From: Clostridium acetobutylicum ATCC 824
GTDB taxonomy: Bacteria > Bacillota > Clostridia > Clostridiales > Clostridiaceae
DNA: 64,000 nt
NCBI RefSeq assembly: GCF_000008765.1
Contig: NC_003030.1
Location: forward strand, 3,382,001 to 3,446,000
Reading direction: 5' to 3'
Positions within the stretch are counted from its first letter, which is position 1. Each line of letters opens with the position of its first letter. This document shows positions 44,833-52,780 of this stretch, piece after piece. A model generated the notes under the pieces. The model saw only the letters and a list, made by a program, of their open reading frames with translations, was not told where the DNA came from and made no database searches. A program made the position numbers and the translations under genes.

Positions 44833-46321
44833 AAAATCAAGAATTTTATAGTATAATTATATAGAATATACGAATTATACTCATTTAAGGGGGACATTTT
44901 AATTGAACAGATTTAAAATTAAGTATTTATTAGCTACACTAGCGTGTTTTGTATCTTTCTCTGCTTTTACTTGTACAGCTTCTGTTAAAGCAGACACTAC
45001 TGATACTACTCCACACGTAACCTACGATGCTCATGTCGAAAACATTGGGTGGCAGGACCCTTGGTCTAAAGATGGTGCTGAAATCGGTACTGACGGCAAA
45101 GGTCTTCGTGTTGAAGCTCTCAAAATAAAGCTCTTAAATGCACCAGCTGGTGCTAAAATAAGCTATCAGGCTCATGTGCAAAATGTTGGCTGGCAAGATT
45201 GGGTATCTGATGGCACTGAAGCTGGTACTGACGGTAAAGGTCTTCGTGTTGAAGCTCTTAAAATAAAACTCGAAAACATGCCTGGTTATTCAATTCAATA
45301 CCAAGCTCATGTTCAAAACATAGGTTGGCAAGATTGGGTATCTGACGGTGCTGAAGCTGGTACTGACGGCAAAGGTCTTCGTGTTGAAGCTCTTAGAATT
45401 AAAATCGTTAAGAATGATACTCCAGCGTCTTCAATTAGTCTTAGTAAGTCTACAGACAGCTTAAAGGTTGGAGATACTGACACATTATCTGCATCTCTTT
45501 CTAATAATGCAAACAGCAGAAACATAACTTGGACTTCTTCTGATTCCAGCATTGTTTCTGTTGACAATAACGGTAAAATAACTGCCTTAAAGGAAGGTAC
45601 TGCCAATGTAACTGCTTCCTCTGACGGAAAAACAGCTTCCTGTGCAGTAACCGTTGCAAAAGCTGCAGCCACTGACACTGCACCTTCTTTATCTTACTCT
45701 GCTCATGTTCAAAATATAGGCTGGCAAACTCCAGTAACTGACGGTATGGAGGTTGGAACTGATGGTAAGGGTCTTCGTGTTGAAGCCTTTAAACTAAACC
45801 TATTAAATGCACCAGCCGGTGCTAAAATAACTTATCAGGCTCATGTTCAAAATATTGGCTGGCAGGACTGGGTTAGTAACGGTGCTGAAGCTGGTACTGA
45901 CGGCAAAGGTCTTCGTGTTGAAGCTCTTAGAATAAAGCTTGAAAACATGCCTGGTTATTCAATTCAATACCAAGCTCATGTTCAAAATATTGGTTGGCAA
46001 AATTGGGTTAATGATGGTGAAGAAGCTGGTACTGATGGACAAGGTCTTAGAGTTGAAGCTCTTAGAATTAGAATTGTTAAATCCGTACCTGTAGATTCTA
46101 TTTCCTTAAACAAGCAGACAGATACTATAGCTGTAGGAAACTCTGATACATTGTCTGCTGCTGTAGCTCCAACTAACGGCACTTTTGTTTGGACTTCTTC
46201 TGACAGCAGTATTGCATCAGTTGATGCCTCAGGTAAAGTTACTGGTATTAAAGCTGGAACAGCTACCATTAATGCTTCATCTCTTGACGGTAAAAAAGCA
46301 GCTTCTTGTTCTGTAACTGTA
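44833..46321 (+). repeat. Tandem duplication, copy 2
   Basis: Counterpart of 42004-43495. The offset is 2829 bases at the start and 2826 after the deleted codon. Homology ends at the same domain boundary in both genes. Confidence 0.9.
44847..44863 (+). promoter_or_regulatory. Candidate promoter of the fourth ChW gene
   Basis: Same TAGTATAATTATAT core as copy 1, with TATAAT at 44852-44857. Confidence 0.45.
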
Positions 46322-48034
46322 ACTGCACCTGAGCCTTCTATAGAATACAGTTCTTGTTTTGAAAGTGCTGGATGGGAAAATACAGTTAAAGACGGGGCTG
46401 AATCTGGTATTGGAGGAAGACCTCTTGATCTTAAAGGTTTGAAAATCAATTTAAAGAATGCACCAGCAGGAGCTAGCGTTGCATATAAATTATATTCAAA
46501 CCACGGTATAATTGAAGCTAATGACGGTAAGGAACTTATTTATAATGGTCAGGCCAGCATATATGCTTTCTCAGTAGAGTTAAAAAACATGCCTGGATAT
46601 TCAGTTGAATATGAACCATACTTCTCTCAAACTGGATGGGGTTATTGGATGTCTGACGGAGCCTATATTTATGCTGGACGTACACCCCTTCCAATTGAGG
46701 CCATTAAAATTAAGCTTGTTAAAGAAAGCCAAGTTCCACAACCTGCACCTATAGCTTCCATTCAAATACCTAAAACAAACTATAACATAACCGCTGGAGA
46801 TTCAACTCGTATAGATTACTCAGTTTCTCCATCAGACTATAAAAATAAAATATCCTGGACTTCTTCTGATCCAAGTATAGTTTCTGCAGATGATTATGGT
46901 TTTATAAAAGGCATAAAACCAGGAAGTGCTACTATAACTGCAACTTCACTTGATGATAGCAGCAAAAAAGCTTCTTGCACTGTAACTGTAGATGCACCTA
47001 TACTTGTGAATTCAGTTACTTTAAATAAAACTAATCTTACATTAGGAATTAATAATTATGAAGATTTAAGTGCCACAATTAATCCTAAAAATGCTCACGA
47101 TAACTGGGTTTATTGGTCCTCTTCTGATGACAGTATAGCATCTGTTACTTATGATGACAGTGAAGCATCTGCTACTTATGATGGCAGGATTACTGGAAAA
47201 AAAGCAGGTACTGCTACTATAACTGCAACTTCACTTGATGGCAAAAAAGCTTCTTGCATTGTAACTGTATTAGATAAAACCATACTTGATTCAATAACCT
47301 CAGATAAATCTGATATTTCTTTAGATATAGGCTTTGTTAATAAATTAGAATATACAACTAATCCAAATATAGCACCTAAAAGCATTAAATGGAGTTCATC
47401 TGACAAAAGCATAGCATCTGTTAATGATGACGGTTATGTTACTGGAGAAAAAACAGGAACTGCCGTTATAACTGGCACTATTGCAGGAAAAACTGTTTAC
47501 TATACGGTTCATGTAGGCACTTATAAAGCTCCTTACTTATCTTTTAAAAATATATATTTATGGGCATCAATATCTCAAGCATTATCTGCAGCAGGTTTAA
47601 CAGAAACTCAGTCTAGTTCGTTGCCTCTTTTAGAAAAAGTTGATGCCCATGGAGAATATACGGATGTTCCTCCAACTCACTCATATGATATAAATGATTT
47701 GTCTGGAATAGAACAATTTACAGGGATTAAGAATTTAAACCTCAGCTATAACAATATATCAGATATTACTCCACTTAAAAGCTTAACAAAGTTAGAAACC
47801 TTAGAAATAGATCGTAATCCAGTTACGGATATTAGTGCTCTTAAGGATCTAAAAAATCTAAAATCTCTAACTTTAACTTACAAGCACAATGATCCTATAA
47901 CTAATATGGAGATTTTAAGCACCCTACCTAATTTAAAAGAACTCATAATTCTTGACGGATACGTAACAGATGAAGATCTACAGCATTTAAAATCCATTTT
48001 ACCTAACTGTTCAATAAAGGTTGAATACAAGTAA
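44903..48034 (+). CDS. Secreted ChW-repeat / Big_2 / LRR protein, longest (4 of 7)
   Basis: 1043 residues, TTG start. The duplicated front half (signal peptide, two ChW triplets, two Big_2) leads into a degenerate third triplet in which the HVQNIGWQ core becomes CFESAGWENT and the middle repeat loses its Trp (KLYSNHGIIEAND). Three more Big_2 domains follow (WTSSDPSIVSADD, YWSSSDDSIASVT, KWSSSDKSIASVN), and only three or four leucine-rich repeats close it. It looks assembled by recombination between family members. A bidirectional terminator separates it from nrdB. Confidence 0.9.
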   Translation: MNRFKIKYLLATLACFVSFSAFTCTASVKADTTDTTPHVTYDAHVENIGWQDPWSKDGAEIGTDGKGLRVEALKIKLLNAPAGAKISYQAHVQNVGWQDWVSDGTEAGTDGKGLRVEALKIKLENMPGYSIQYQAHVQNIGWQDWVSDGAEAGTDGKGLRVEALRIKIVKNDTPASSISLSKSTDSLKVGDTDTLSASLSNNANSRNITWTSSDSSIVSVDNNGKITALKEGTANVTASSDGKTASCAVTVAKAAATDTAPSLSYSAHVQNIGWQTPVTDGMEVGTDGKGLRVEAFKLNLLNAPAGAKITYQAHVQNIGWQDWVSNGAEAGTDGKGLRVEALRIKLENMPGYSIQYQAHVQNIGWQNWVNDGEEAGTDGQGLRVEALRIRIVKSVPVDSISLNKQTDTIAVGNSDTLSAAVAPTNGTFVWTSSDSSIASVDASGKVTGIKAGTATINASSLDGKKAASCSVTVTAPEPSIEYSSCFESAGWENTVKDGAESGIGGRPLDLKGLKINLKNAPAGASVAYKLYSNHGIIEANDGKELIYNGQASIYAFSVELKNMPGYSVEYEPYFSQTGWGYWMSDGAYIYAGRTPLPIEAIKIKLVKESQVPQPAPIASIQIPKTNYNITAGDSTRIDYSVSPSDYKNKISWTSSDPSIVSADDYGFIKGIKPGSATITATSLDDSSKKASCTVTVDAPILVNSVTLNKTNLTLGINNYEDLSATINPKNAHDNWVYWSSSDDSIASVTYDDSEASATYDGRITGKKAGTATITATSLDGKKASCIVTVLDKTILDSITSDKSDISLDIGFVNKLEYTTNPNIAPKSIKWSSSDKSIASVNDDGYVTGEKTGTAVITGTIAGKTVYYTVHVGTYKAPYLSFKNIYLWASISQALSAAGLTETQSSSLPLLEKVDAHGEYTDVPPTHSYDINDLSGIEQFTGIKNLNLSYNNISDITPLKSLTKLETLEIDRNPVTDISALKDLKNLKSLTLTYKHNDPITNMEILSTLPNLKELIILDGYVTDEDLQHLKSILPNCSIKVEYK

Positions 48035-48046
48035 AATTTAATAACT

Positions 48047-48076
48047 AAAAACCAGTGCCAAAAGCACTGGTTTTTT
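48047..48076. terminator. Bidirectional terminator between ChW gene 4 and nrdB
   Basis: AAAAACCAGTGC (48047-48058) and its complement (48064-48075) end one base before the nrdB stop codon at 48077. Confidence 0.8.
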
Positions 48077-49111
48077 CTATAAATCATCCACTAAAGTACT
48101 TGCCTTTGCATAGGCTGTTGATTTAGCCTCAAAAAAGTCTGTTTTTACAGAATTAGCATCAGCATATATATCAACCCAAAGGGCTGGATTTTCATCATAT
48201 CCTTCATATATTGGTTCAAATCCAATGGCTTCAAGCCTTCTATTTCCTAAATACTTTATGTAGTCTTCAATTAGTTTCTTATTTATTCCTTGGATATTAT
48301 CTCCTATTACATAATGTCCCCAGGTAATTTCATTTTCAACACCTGTTTTAACCATATCTTTAAGTTCTTTTTTTATCTCTTCTGTAAACATATCAGGTTC
48401 TTCCTTTTGAAGCTCCTTTATTATATTTCTAAAAAGCCATAAATGCGTATTTTCATCCCTATTAATGTATCTTATTTCTTGAGCAGAACCCGGCATTTTT
48501 CCATTTCTCTCTAAGTTGTAGAAAAACATAAAACCAGAATAAAAGTATATTCCTTCAAGAACGTAGTTTCCCATTATAGCCTTTAGAAAATTTTCATCAC
48601 TAGGCTCTTCAACAAAATTATTGTATATATCTCCTATGAATTTATTTCTTGAAAGAAGTACTTCATCGTCCTTCCACTGAAATAATATCTCATTTCTTTT
48701 TTCAGGAGAGCATATTGTATCAAGCATGTAACTATAACTTTGAGAATGCACAGCCTCTTGAAAAGCTTGAATTGTAAGGCATAAATTAACCTCACTTGCA
48801 GTTATATAATCATTTATATTTCCTAAATTTGCAGTTTGTACAGAATCCAAAAATATTAAAAAGGAAAGTATTTTATCATAGGCTGTCCTTTCATTGTCAG
48901 TAAGCTTTCCGTAGTCCTTTAAATCCTGTGAAAGATTTATTTCCTCTGGTATCCAAAAGTTATTCATTCCCTGTCTATACCAATCTGATACCCAAGTATA
49001 TTTCATATTATTAAAATCATTTAGATTTGTTGTATTTCCATTTACTATCTTCTTTTTACTAGTTTCCGTATCACCATTCTCATTAAAAAGCGGTCTTCTT
49101 GTTATTGCCAA
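48077..49111 (-). CDS. nrdB: Class I ribonucleotide reductase small subunit NrdB
   Basis: 344 residues, TTG start with AAGGAGG. Diiron ligands are visible in FQEAVHSQSYSYML (Glu, His and the radical Tyr), GNYVLEGIYFYSGF and INRDENTHLWLF. A Tyr at the radical position points to a tyrosyl-radical enzyme, which needs O2 to assemble. That is notable in an anaerobe. It pairs with NrdA 26 bases upstream to make deoxyribonucleotides in the cytoplasm. Confidence 0.95.
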   Translation of the reverse strand: MAITRRPLFNENGDTETSKKKIVNGNTTNLNDFNNMKYTWVSDWYRQGMNNFWIPEEINLSQDLKDYGKLTDNERTAYDKILSFLIFLDSVQTANLGNINDYITASEVNLCLTIQAFQEAVHSQSYSYMLDTICSPEKRNEILFQWKDDEVLLSRNKFIGDIYNNFVEEPSDENFLKAIMGNYVLEGIYFYSGFMFFYNLERNGKMPGSAQEIRYINRDENTHLWLFRNIIKELQKEEPDMFTEEIKKELKDMVKTGVENEITWGHYVIGDNIQGINKKLIEDYIKYLGNRRLEAIGFEPIYEGYDENPALWVDIYADANSVKTDFFEAKSTAYAKASTLVDDL

Positions 49112-49137
49112 TTAAAATTCCTCCTTAAGCTTATTCC

Positions 49138-51369
49138 TTATGCTGAACAGCTGTCACAATCTCCAACGGTTAAAGATTTCGATCTAACATAGTAAATACT
49201 TTTAACACCAGATTTATAGGCTTCTATATATAAGTTCATAATTTGCCTCATAGTGTAATCAGTAGTTATATATAAATTAAAGGATTGTGATTGATCTATG
49301 TGTCTTTGTCTTATTCCATTTATTTTAACGCACAATTTTTGATCTATATTATAGGCTGAATTGTAAAACCAGAAATTTTCTCTAGAAAGGTTTGGCGCTA
49401 TTTTAGGAGTTATACTGCCCTTTTTCTCCTCCATCCAAAACCTAGCCATAACTGGATCTACTCCTTCTGAAGTACCAGCAATAGTTGCTGTAGAACCATT
49501 AGGTGCAACTGCCATAATGTATCCATTTCTCATGCCATACTTTTTAATCTTAGCTATAAGAGCTTTCCACTTAGGAGAATTGTACCCTCTAAGCTTAAAG
49601 TAACTACCATTTTCCCAATCAGAACCTTCGAAATATTCATAGCGTCCTTTATCTTTAGCTATATTCATAGACGCTTGTATAGCATAGTAATTTATTTTTT
49701 CATAAACTCTATCTGTGAATTCAAAATGGTCATCACTTGTCCACACTACCCTATTGTTTGTAAGCATATGGTGATATCCACTAGTTCCTAAGCCTATTCC
49801 TCTGTATCTTTTATTTGTAACCTCTGCAAAAGGAACAGAATAATAATTAAGATCAATTACATTATCCATAGCTCTTATTTGGGTTTCAATTACATATTGA
49901 AGCTCTTCATCATCATTTACATCAACATTACCTAGTACAATTGAAGAAAGATTGCACACTACAAAATCTCCAGATTTAGCTTTTTGTACTATTATCTTAT
50001 CACCATTTTCATCTATAATTTCATCTTCTAAAATATCCATAGCACTCATATTTTGCATTATTTCGGTGCAAAGATTTGAAGAGTATATCATTCCCTTATG
50101 TTTATTAGGATTCATTCTATTAGCAGCATCTCTATAGAAAGCAAAAGGCGTTCCAGTTTCCGCTGCACTTTTTATTATAAGCCTTACTATATCCTTAACC
50201 GACATCATTCTTTTATCTATTCTAGGGTCATTAACACAGTCAAAGTATCTCTTTTCCCACTCTTCGCCATAATAATCCTCAAGTGAATATCCCTTAACTA
50301 ATTTTATCTCATGAGGACACATCATATACCAGTTTGCATCTATATCTTCCTCTGCAAGCCTCCAAAAAAGATCTGGATAACACACTCCTGGAAATACATC
50401 ATGTGCCTTCTTTCTATCATCACCGTTATTGGTTCTAAGCTGCATAAATTCCGGTAAATCTTTATGCCATGCATCTAGCCACACAGCCACGCTTCCATTT
50501 CTAACTCCAAGCTGGTCCACTGCTATTGCCGTATCGTTAAAAAGCTTAACCCACGGTACAACTCCGCCTGACGCACCTTTAAAACCTCTTATTGAAGCGC
50601 CCATAGATCTCACTTTTCCAAAATACACTCCCATTCCTCCACCATATTTAGATACGTTGGCAAAATTATCTAGTGATTTGTATATGCCCTTTAAGCTGTC
50701 ATCAACAGTATCTATAAAGCAGGAACTAAGCTGATAAAACGGCTTTCTTGCATTTGACATAGTAGGGGTTGCCATTGTTGCCTTAAGAGAACTTAAAACA
50801 TCATAGAATCTCTTAGCCCAGTAAACCCTATTCTCCTGTTTTTCTGGAACAGCAAGATGCATAGCTATTCCCATAAACATTTGCTGCGGAAGCTCAAGCA
50901 CCTTTCTTTCAAAATTTTGAATCAAGTATCTTTCAGAAAGCAGCTTTATGCCGCTGTATGTAAATAAAAAATCTCTATCCTTCTTAATAAAACTTTCAAG
51001 TTCGTATATATCCTCTTTTGAATAATTTTCTAATATGTACTTACCATAAAGTCCTTCATCCGTAAGCTTCACAATAAAATCATAAAAGCCCTTATATGGA
51101 TCTTCATTTTCAGAAATATTTCTGTTTTTTCTAACTTCATTATATAAATTTATAACATATAGTCTAGAAGCACCTTGAAGCCACTTTGGTTCATCTGCCT
51201 TAGTCAATTCTAGACATACTTGAATTACAGATTTAATTATCTCCTCTTCTTTCATGCCCTCACGCGTTATATGTTTAAGTACATTTATAAGTTTAGTTTT
51301 AGTGTATATATTTTCATCATCATTAATGCCCTTTAAGGCTTCCTTGCACAAATTTTCTACATCAACCAT
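49138..51369 (-). CDS. nrdA: Class I ribonucleotide reductase large subunit NrdA
   Basis: 743 residues from the ATG at 51369 (GGAGG upstream); the longer frame to 51426 crosses the promoter-proximal NrdR region. The first active-site Cys is in QLSSCFIDTVDDS, the radical Cys in SSNLCTEI, and the C-terminal reducing pair in DCDSC. The N-terminus shows no ATP-cone (no VxKRDG block), so dATP inhibition is probably absent. It forms the catalytic subunit with NrdB. Two NrdR boxes precede it. Confidence 0.95.
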   Translation of the reverse strand: MVDVENLCKEALKGINDDENIYTKTKLINVLKHITREGMKEEEIIKSVIQVCLELTKADEPKWLQGASRLYVINLYNEVRKNRNISENEDPYKGFYDFIVKLTDEGLYGKYILENYSKEDIYELESFIKKDRDFLFTYSGIKLLSERYLIQNFERKVLELPQQMFMGIAMHLAVPEKQENRVYWAKRFYDVLSSLKATMATPTMSNARKPFYQLSSCFIDTVDDSLKGIYKSLDNFANVSKYGGGMGVYFGKVRSMGASIRGFKGASGGVVPWVKLFNDTAIAVDQLGVRNGSVAVWLDAWHKDLPEFMQLRTNNGDDRKKAHDVFPGVCYPDLFWRLAEEDIDANWYMMCPHEIKLVKGYSLEDYYGEEWEKRYFDCVNDPRIDKRMMSVKDIVRLIIKSAAETGTPFAFYRDAANRMNPNKHKGMIYSSNLCTEIMQNMSAMDILEDEIIDENGDKIIVQKAKSGDFVVCNLSSIVLGNVDVNDDEELQYVIETQIRAMDNVIDLNYYSVPFAEVTNKRYRGIGLGTSGYHHMLTNNRVVWTSDDHFEFTDRVYEKINYYAIQASMNIAKDKGRYEYFEGSDWENGSYFKLRGYNSPKWKALIAKIKKYGMRNGYIMAVAPNGSTATIAGTSEGVDPVMARFWMEEKKGSITPKIAPNLSRENFWFYNSAYNIDQKLCVKINGIRQRHIDQSQSFNLYITTDYTMRQIMNLYIEAYKSGVKSIYYVRSKSLTVGDCDSCSA

Positions 51370-51382
51370 ACTATTACGCCTC

Positions 51383-51394
51383 CACAATATGTAG
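51383..51394. promoter_or_regulatory. NrdR box 2
   Basis: On the minus strand CTACATATTGTG matches the NrdR core CWATATATWGTG with one mismatch. It overlaps the region just before the nrdA ribosome-binding site. Confidence 0.65.
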
Positions 51395-51423
51395 TATATA
51401 TATTCTGTTTTTTCTATTCGAAC

Positions 51424-51435
51424 CACAATATATCG
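51424..51435. promoter_or_regulatory. NrdR box 1
   Basis: CGATATATTGTG on the minus strand matches the NrdR core with one mismatch. It sits just downstream of the -10 box, 41 bases from box 2 (about four helical turns). Confidence 0.7.
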
Positions 51436-51443
51436 CTTTGTAT

Positions 51444-51473
51444 ATTATAATAACTATATGCTACATTTGTAAA
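51444..51473 (-). promoter_or_regulatory. Promoter of nrdA-nrdB
   Basis: TTTACA (51468-51473) and TATAAT (51444-51449) with an 18-base spacer on the minus strand. Confidence 0.65.
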
Positions 51474-51672
51474 ATAACTTTTAGCCTAAATTCAAGCATT
51501 AATTTATACCTTTATAGTATAGTTTCGTTTTCCTTTATTTTTTGTATGCATGTAATTAAAAATATTATTGAATAAATCAGCACACAAAAACTCATTTTAT
51601 CTATCAATCTTAAATTTAATAAACATAATTTAAATATCAATTTATATATATTAATTAGAGGTGATATGTAAA

Positions 51673-52452
51673 TTGAAAAAATTAAAATCTATGTGCTCAC
51701 CAATTATTTTTATAACGTTTTTGATGTTTTTTAACTTTGAAGGCTTAAATATCAAATGTAAAGCAGATATCAACGATTCTTATGTAGGAGTGACCTATAA
51801 TGCCCATATACAAAATATCGGGTGGCAAAATTCATGGTGCATTAACGGAGAAGAAGCTGGCACTGATGGTAAAAGTCTCAGAATGGAAGCTCTAAAAATT
51901 AATCTCACTAATGCACCAGCTGATGCTAGAATACTCTATCAAGCCCACGTACAAAATCTTGGTTGGCAGCAATGGGTTAATGATGGTAATGAAGCTGGCA
52001 CTGATGGTAAAGGCCTTAGAATGGAGGCTCTTCGAGTAAAACTTTTAGGGATGCCTGACTATTCGGTTGAATACCAAGCTCATGTTCAAAACCTTGGTTG
52101 GCAAAATTGGGTAAAGGATGGTGAGGAAGCTGGCACTGATGGTAAAGGTCTTAGAATTGAAGCAATTAGAATTAAGATTATTAATAAAGTGCATCCCGAT
52201 TCAATTACGCTAAACAAATCCAATGAAAATTTAGCTCTTGGCAATACCGATAAATTGTCCGTAACCTTCTCTCCAGATAATACAACTGATAAAAATGTTA
52301 CTTGGAACTCTTCTGACAGCAATACAGTCTCTGTTGACAAGGATGGTAATATAACTGCTTTAAGAGAAGGTACCGCTAACATAACCGCCACATCTGTTGA
52401 TGGTAAAAAAAATACTAGCTGCTTTGTAACTGTAGTCAAAGCAGAAAACTAA
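51673..52452 (+). CDS. Short ChW-repeat / Big_2 protein without LRR (5 of 7, truncated)
   Basis: 259 residues from the TTG at 51673; an upstream in-frame GTG overlaps the GAGGTG site, and an ATG-TAA pair lies at 51666-51671. A poorer signal peptide (IIFITFLMFFNFEGL), three ChW repeats and one Big_2 domain, then stop. Just past the TAA the same frame reads ALVTFKNIYYQY, like the LRR-cap entry of its paralogues (VTFKDSNLEAEV). This gene therefore appears to be the truncated remnant of an LRR-bearing member. It may still be secreted. Confidence 0.8.
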   Translation: MKKLKSMCSPIIFITFLMFFNFEGLNIKCKADINDSYVGVTYNAHIQNIGWQNSWCINGEEAGTDGKSLRMEALKINLTNAPADARILYQAHVQNLGWQQWVNDGNEAGTDGKGLRMEALRVKLLGMPDYSVEYQAHVQNLGWQNWVKDGEEAGTDGKGLRIEAIRIKIINKVHPDSITLNKSNENLALGNTDKLSVTFSPDNTTDKNVTWNSSDSNTVSVDKDGNITALREGTANITATSVDGKKNTSCFVTVVKAEN

Positions 52453-52503
52453 GCTTTAGTAACATTTAAGAATATTTATTATCAGTATTAGGTTTGACCT
52501 CCA
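52453..52503 (+). pseudogene. Vestige of an LRR cap after the short ChW gene
   Basis: After the stop codon the reading frame continues for 12 codons (ALVTFKNIYYQY) resembling the start of the LRR region of sister genes, then stops. The rest of 52453-52780 holds a terminator, a palindrome and a promoter, with no further ORF. Confidence 0.5.
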
Positions 52504-52570
52504 AATCAAACTACTATCGTTAGCTTAGTATTTTAACTCAAAACAATTTAATTTAACACGTAATCTTAAG

Positions 52571-52615
52571 AAAACAGTTCAAAGCTTTATTAAATAAGGC
52601 ACTGAACTGTTTTTA
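52571..52615 (+). terminator. Terminator of the short ChW gene
   Basis: AAAACAGTTCA (52571-52581) and TGAACTGTTTT (52603-52613), with an inner GCTTTATT/AATAAGGC pairing, then a T run. Confidence 0.75.
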
Positions 52616-52704
52616 ATTATATAAAAAAACTAATTACAAACTCCAGTTAAAGTAATCTTTTAAATTTACACCATACTTATTTTTCATTTAAAAAAAGTAT
52701 TTTT

Positions 52705-52735
52705 TGTATTTAAAATACATTTTTTGTAGTATAAT
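52705..52735 (+). promoter_or_regulatory. Promoter region of the sixth ChW gene with a palindrome
   Basis: The family TAGTATAATTATAT core has TATAAT at 52730-52735. Ten bases upstream lies the perfect palindrome TGTATTTAAAATACA (52705-52719), where a regulator could bind. Confidence 0.45.
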
Positions 52736-52780
52736 TATATATTGTAATATAATATATGGTTAATAGGGGGATTATGTAAA

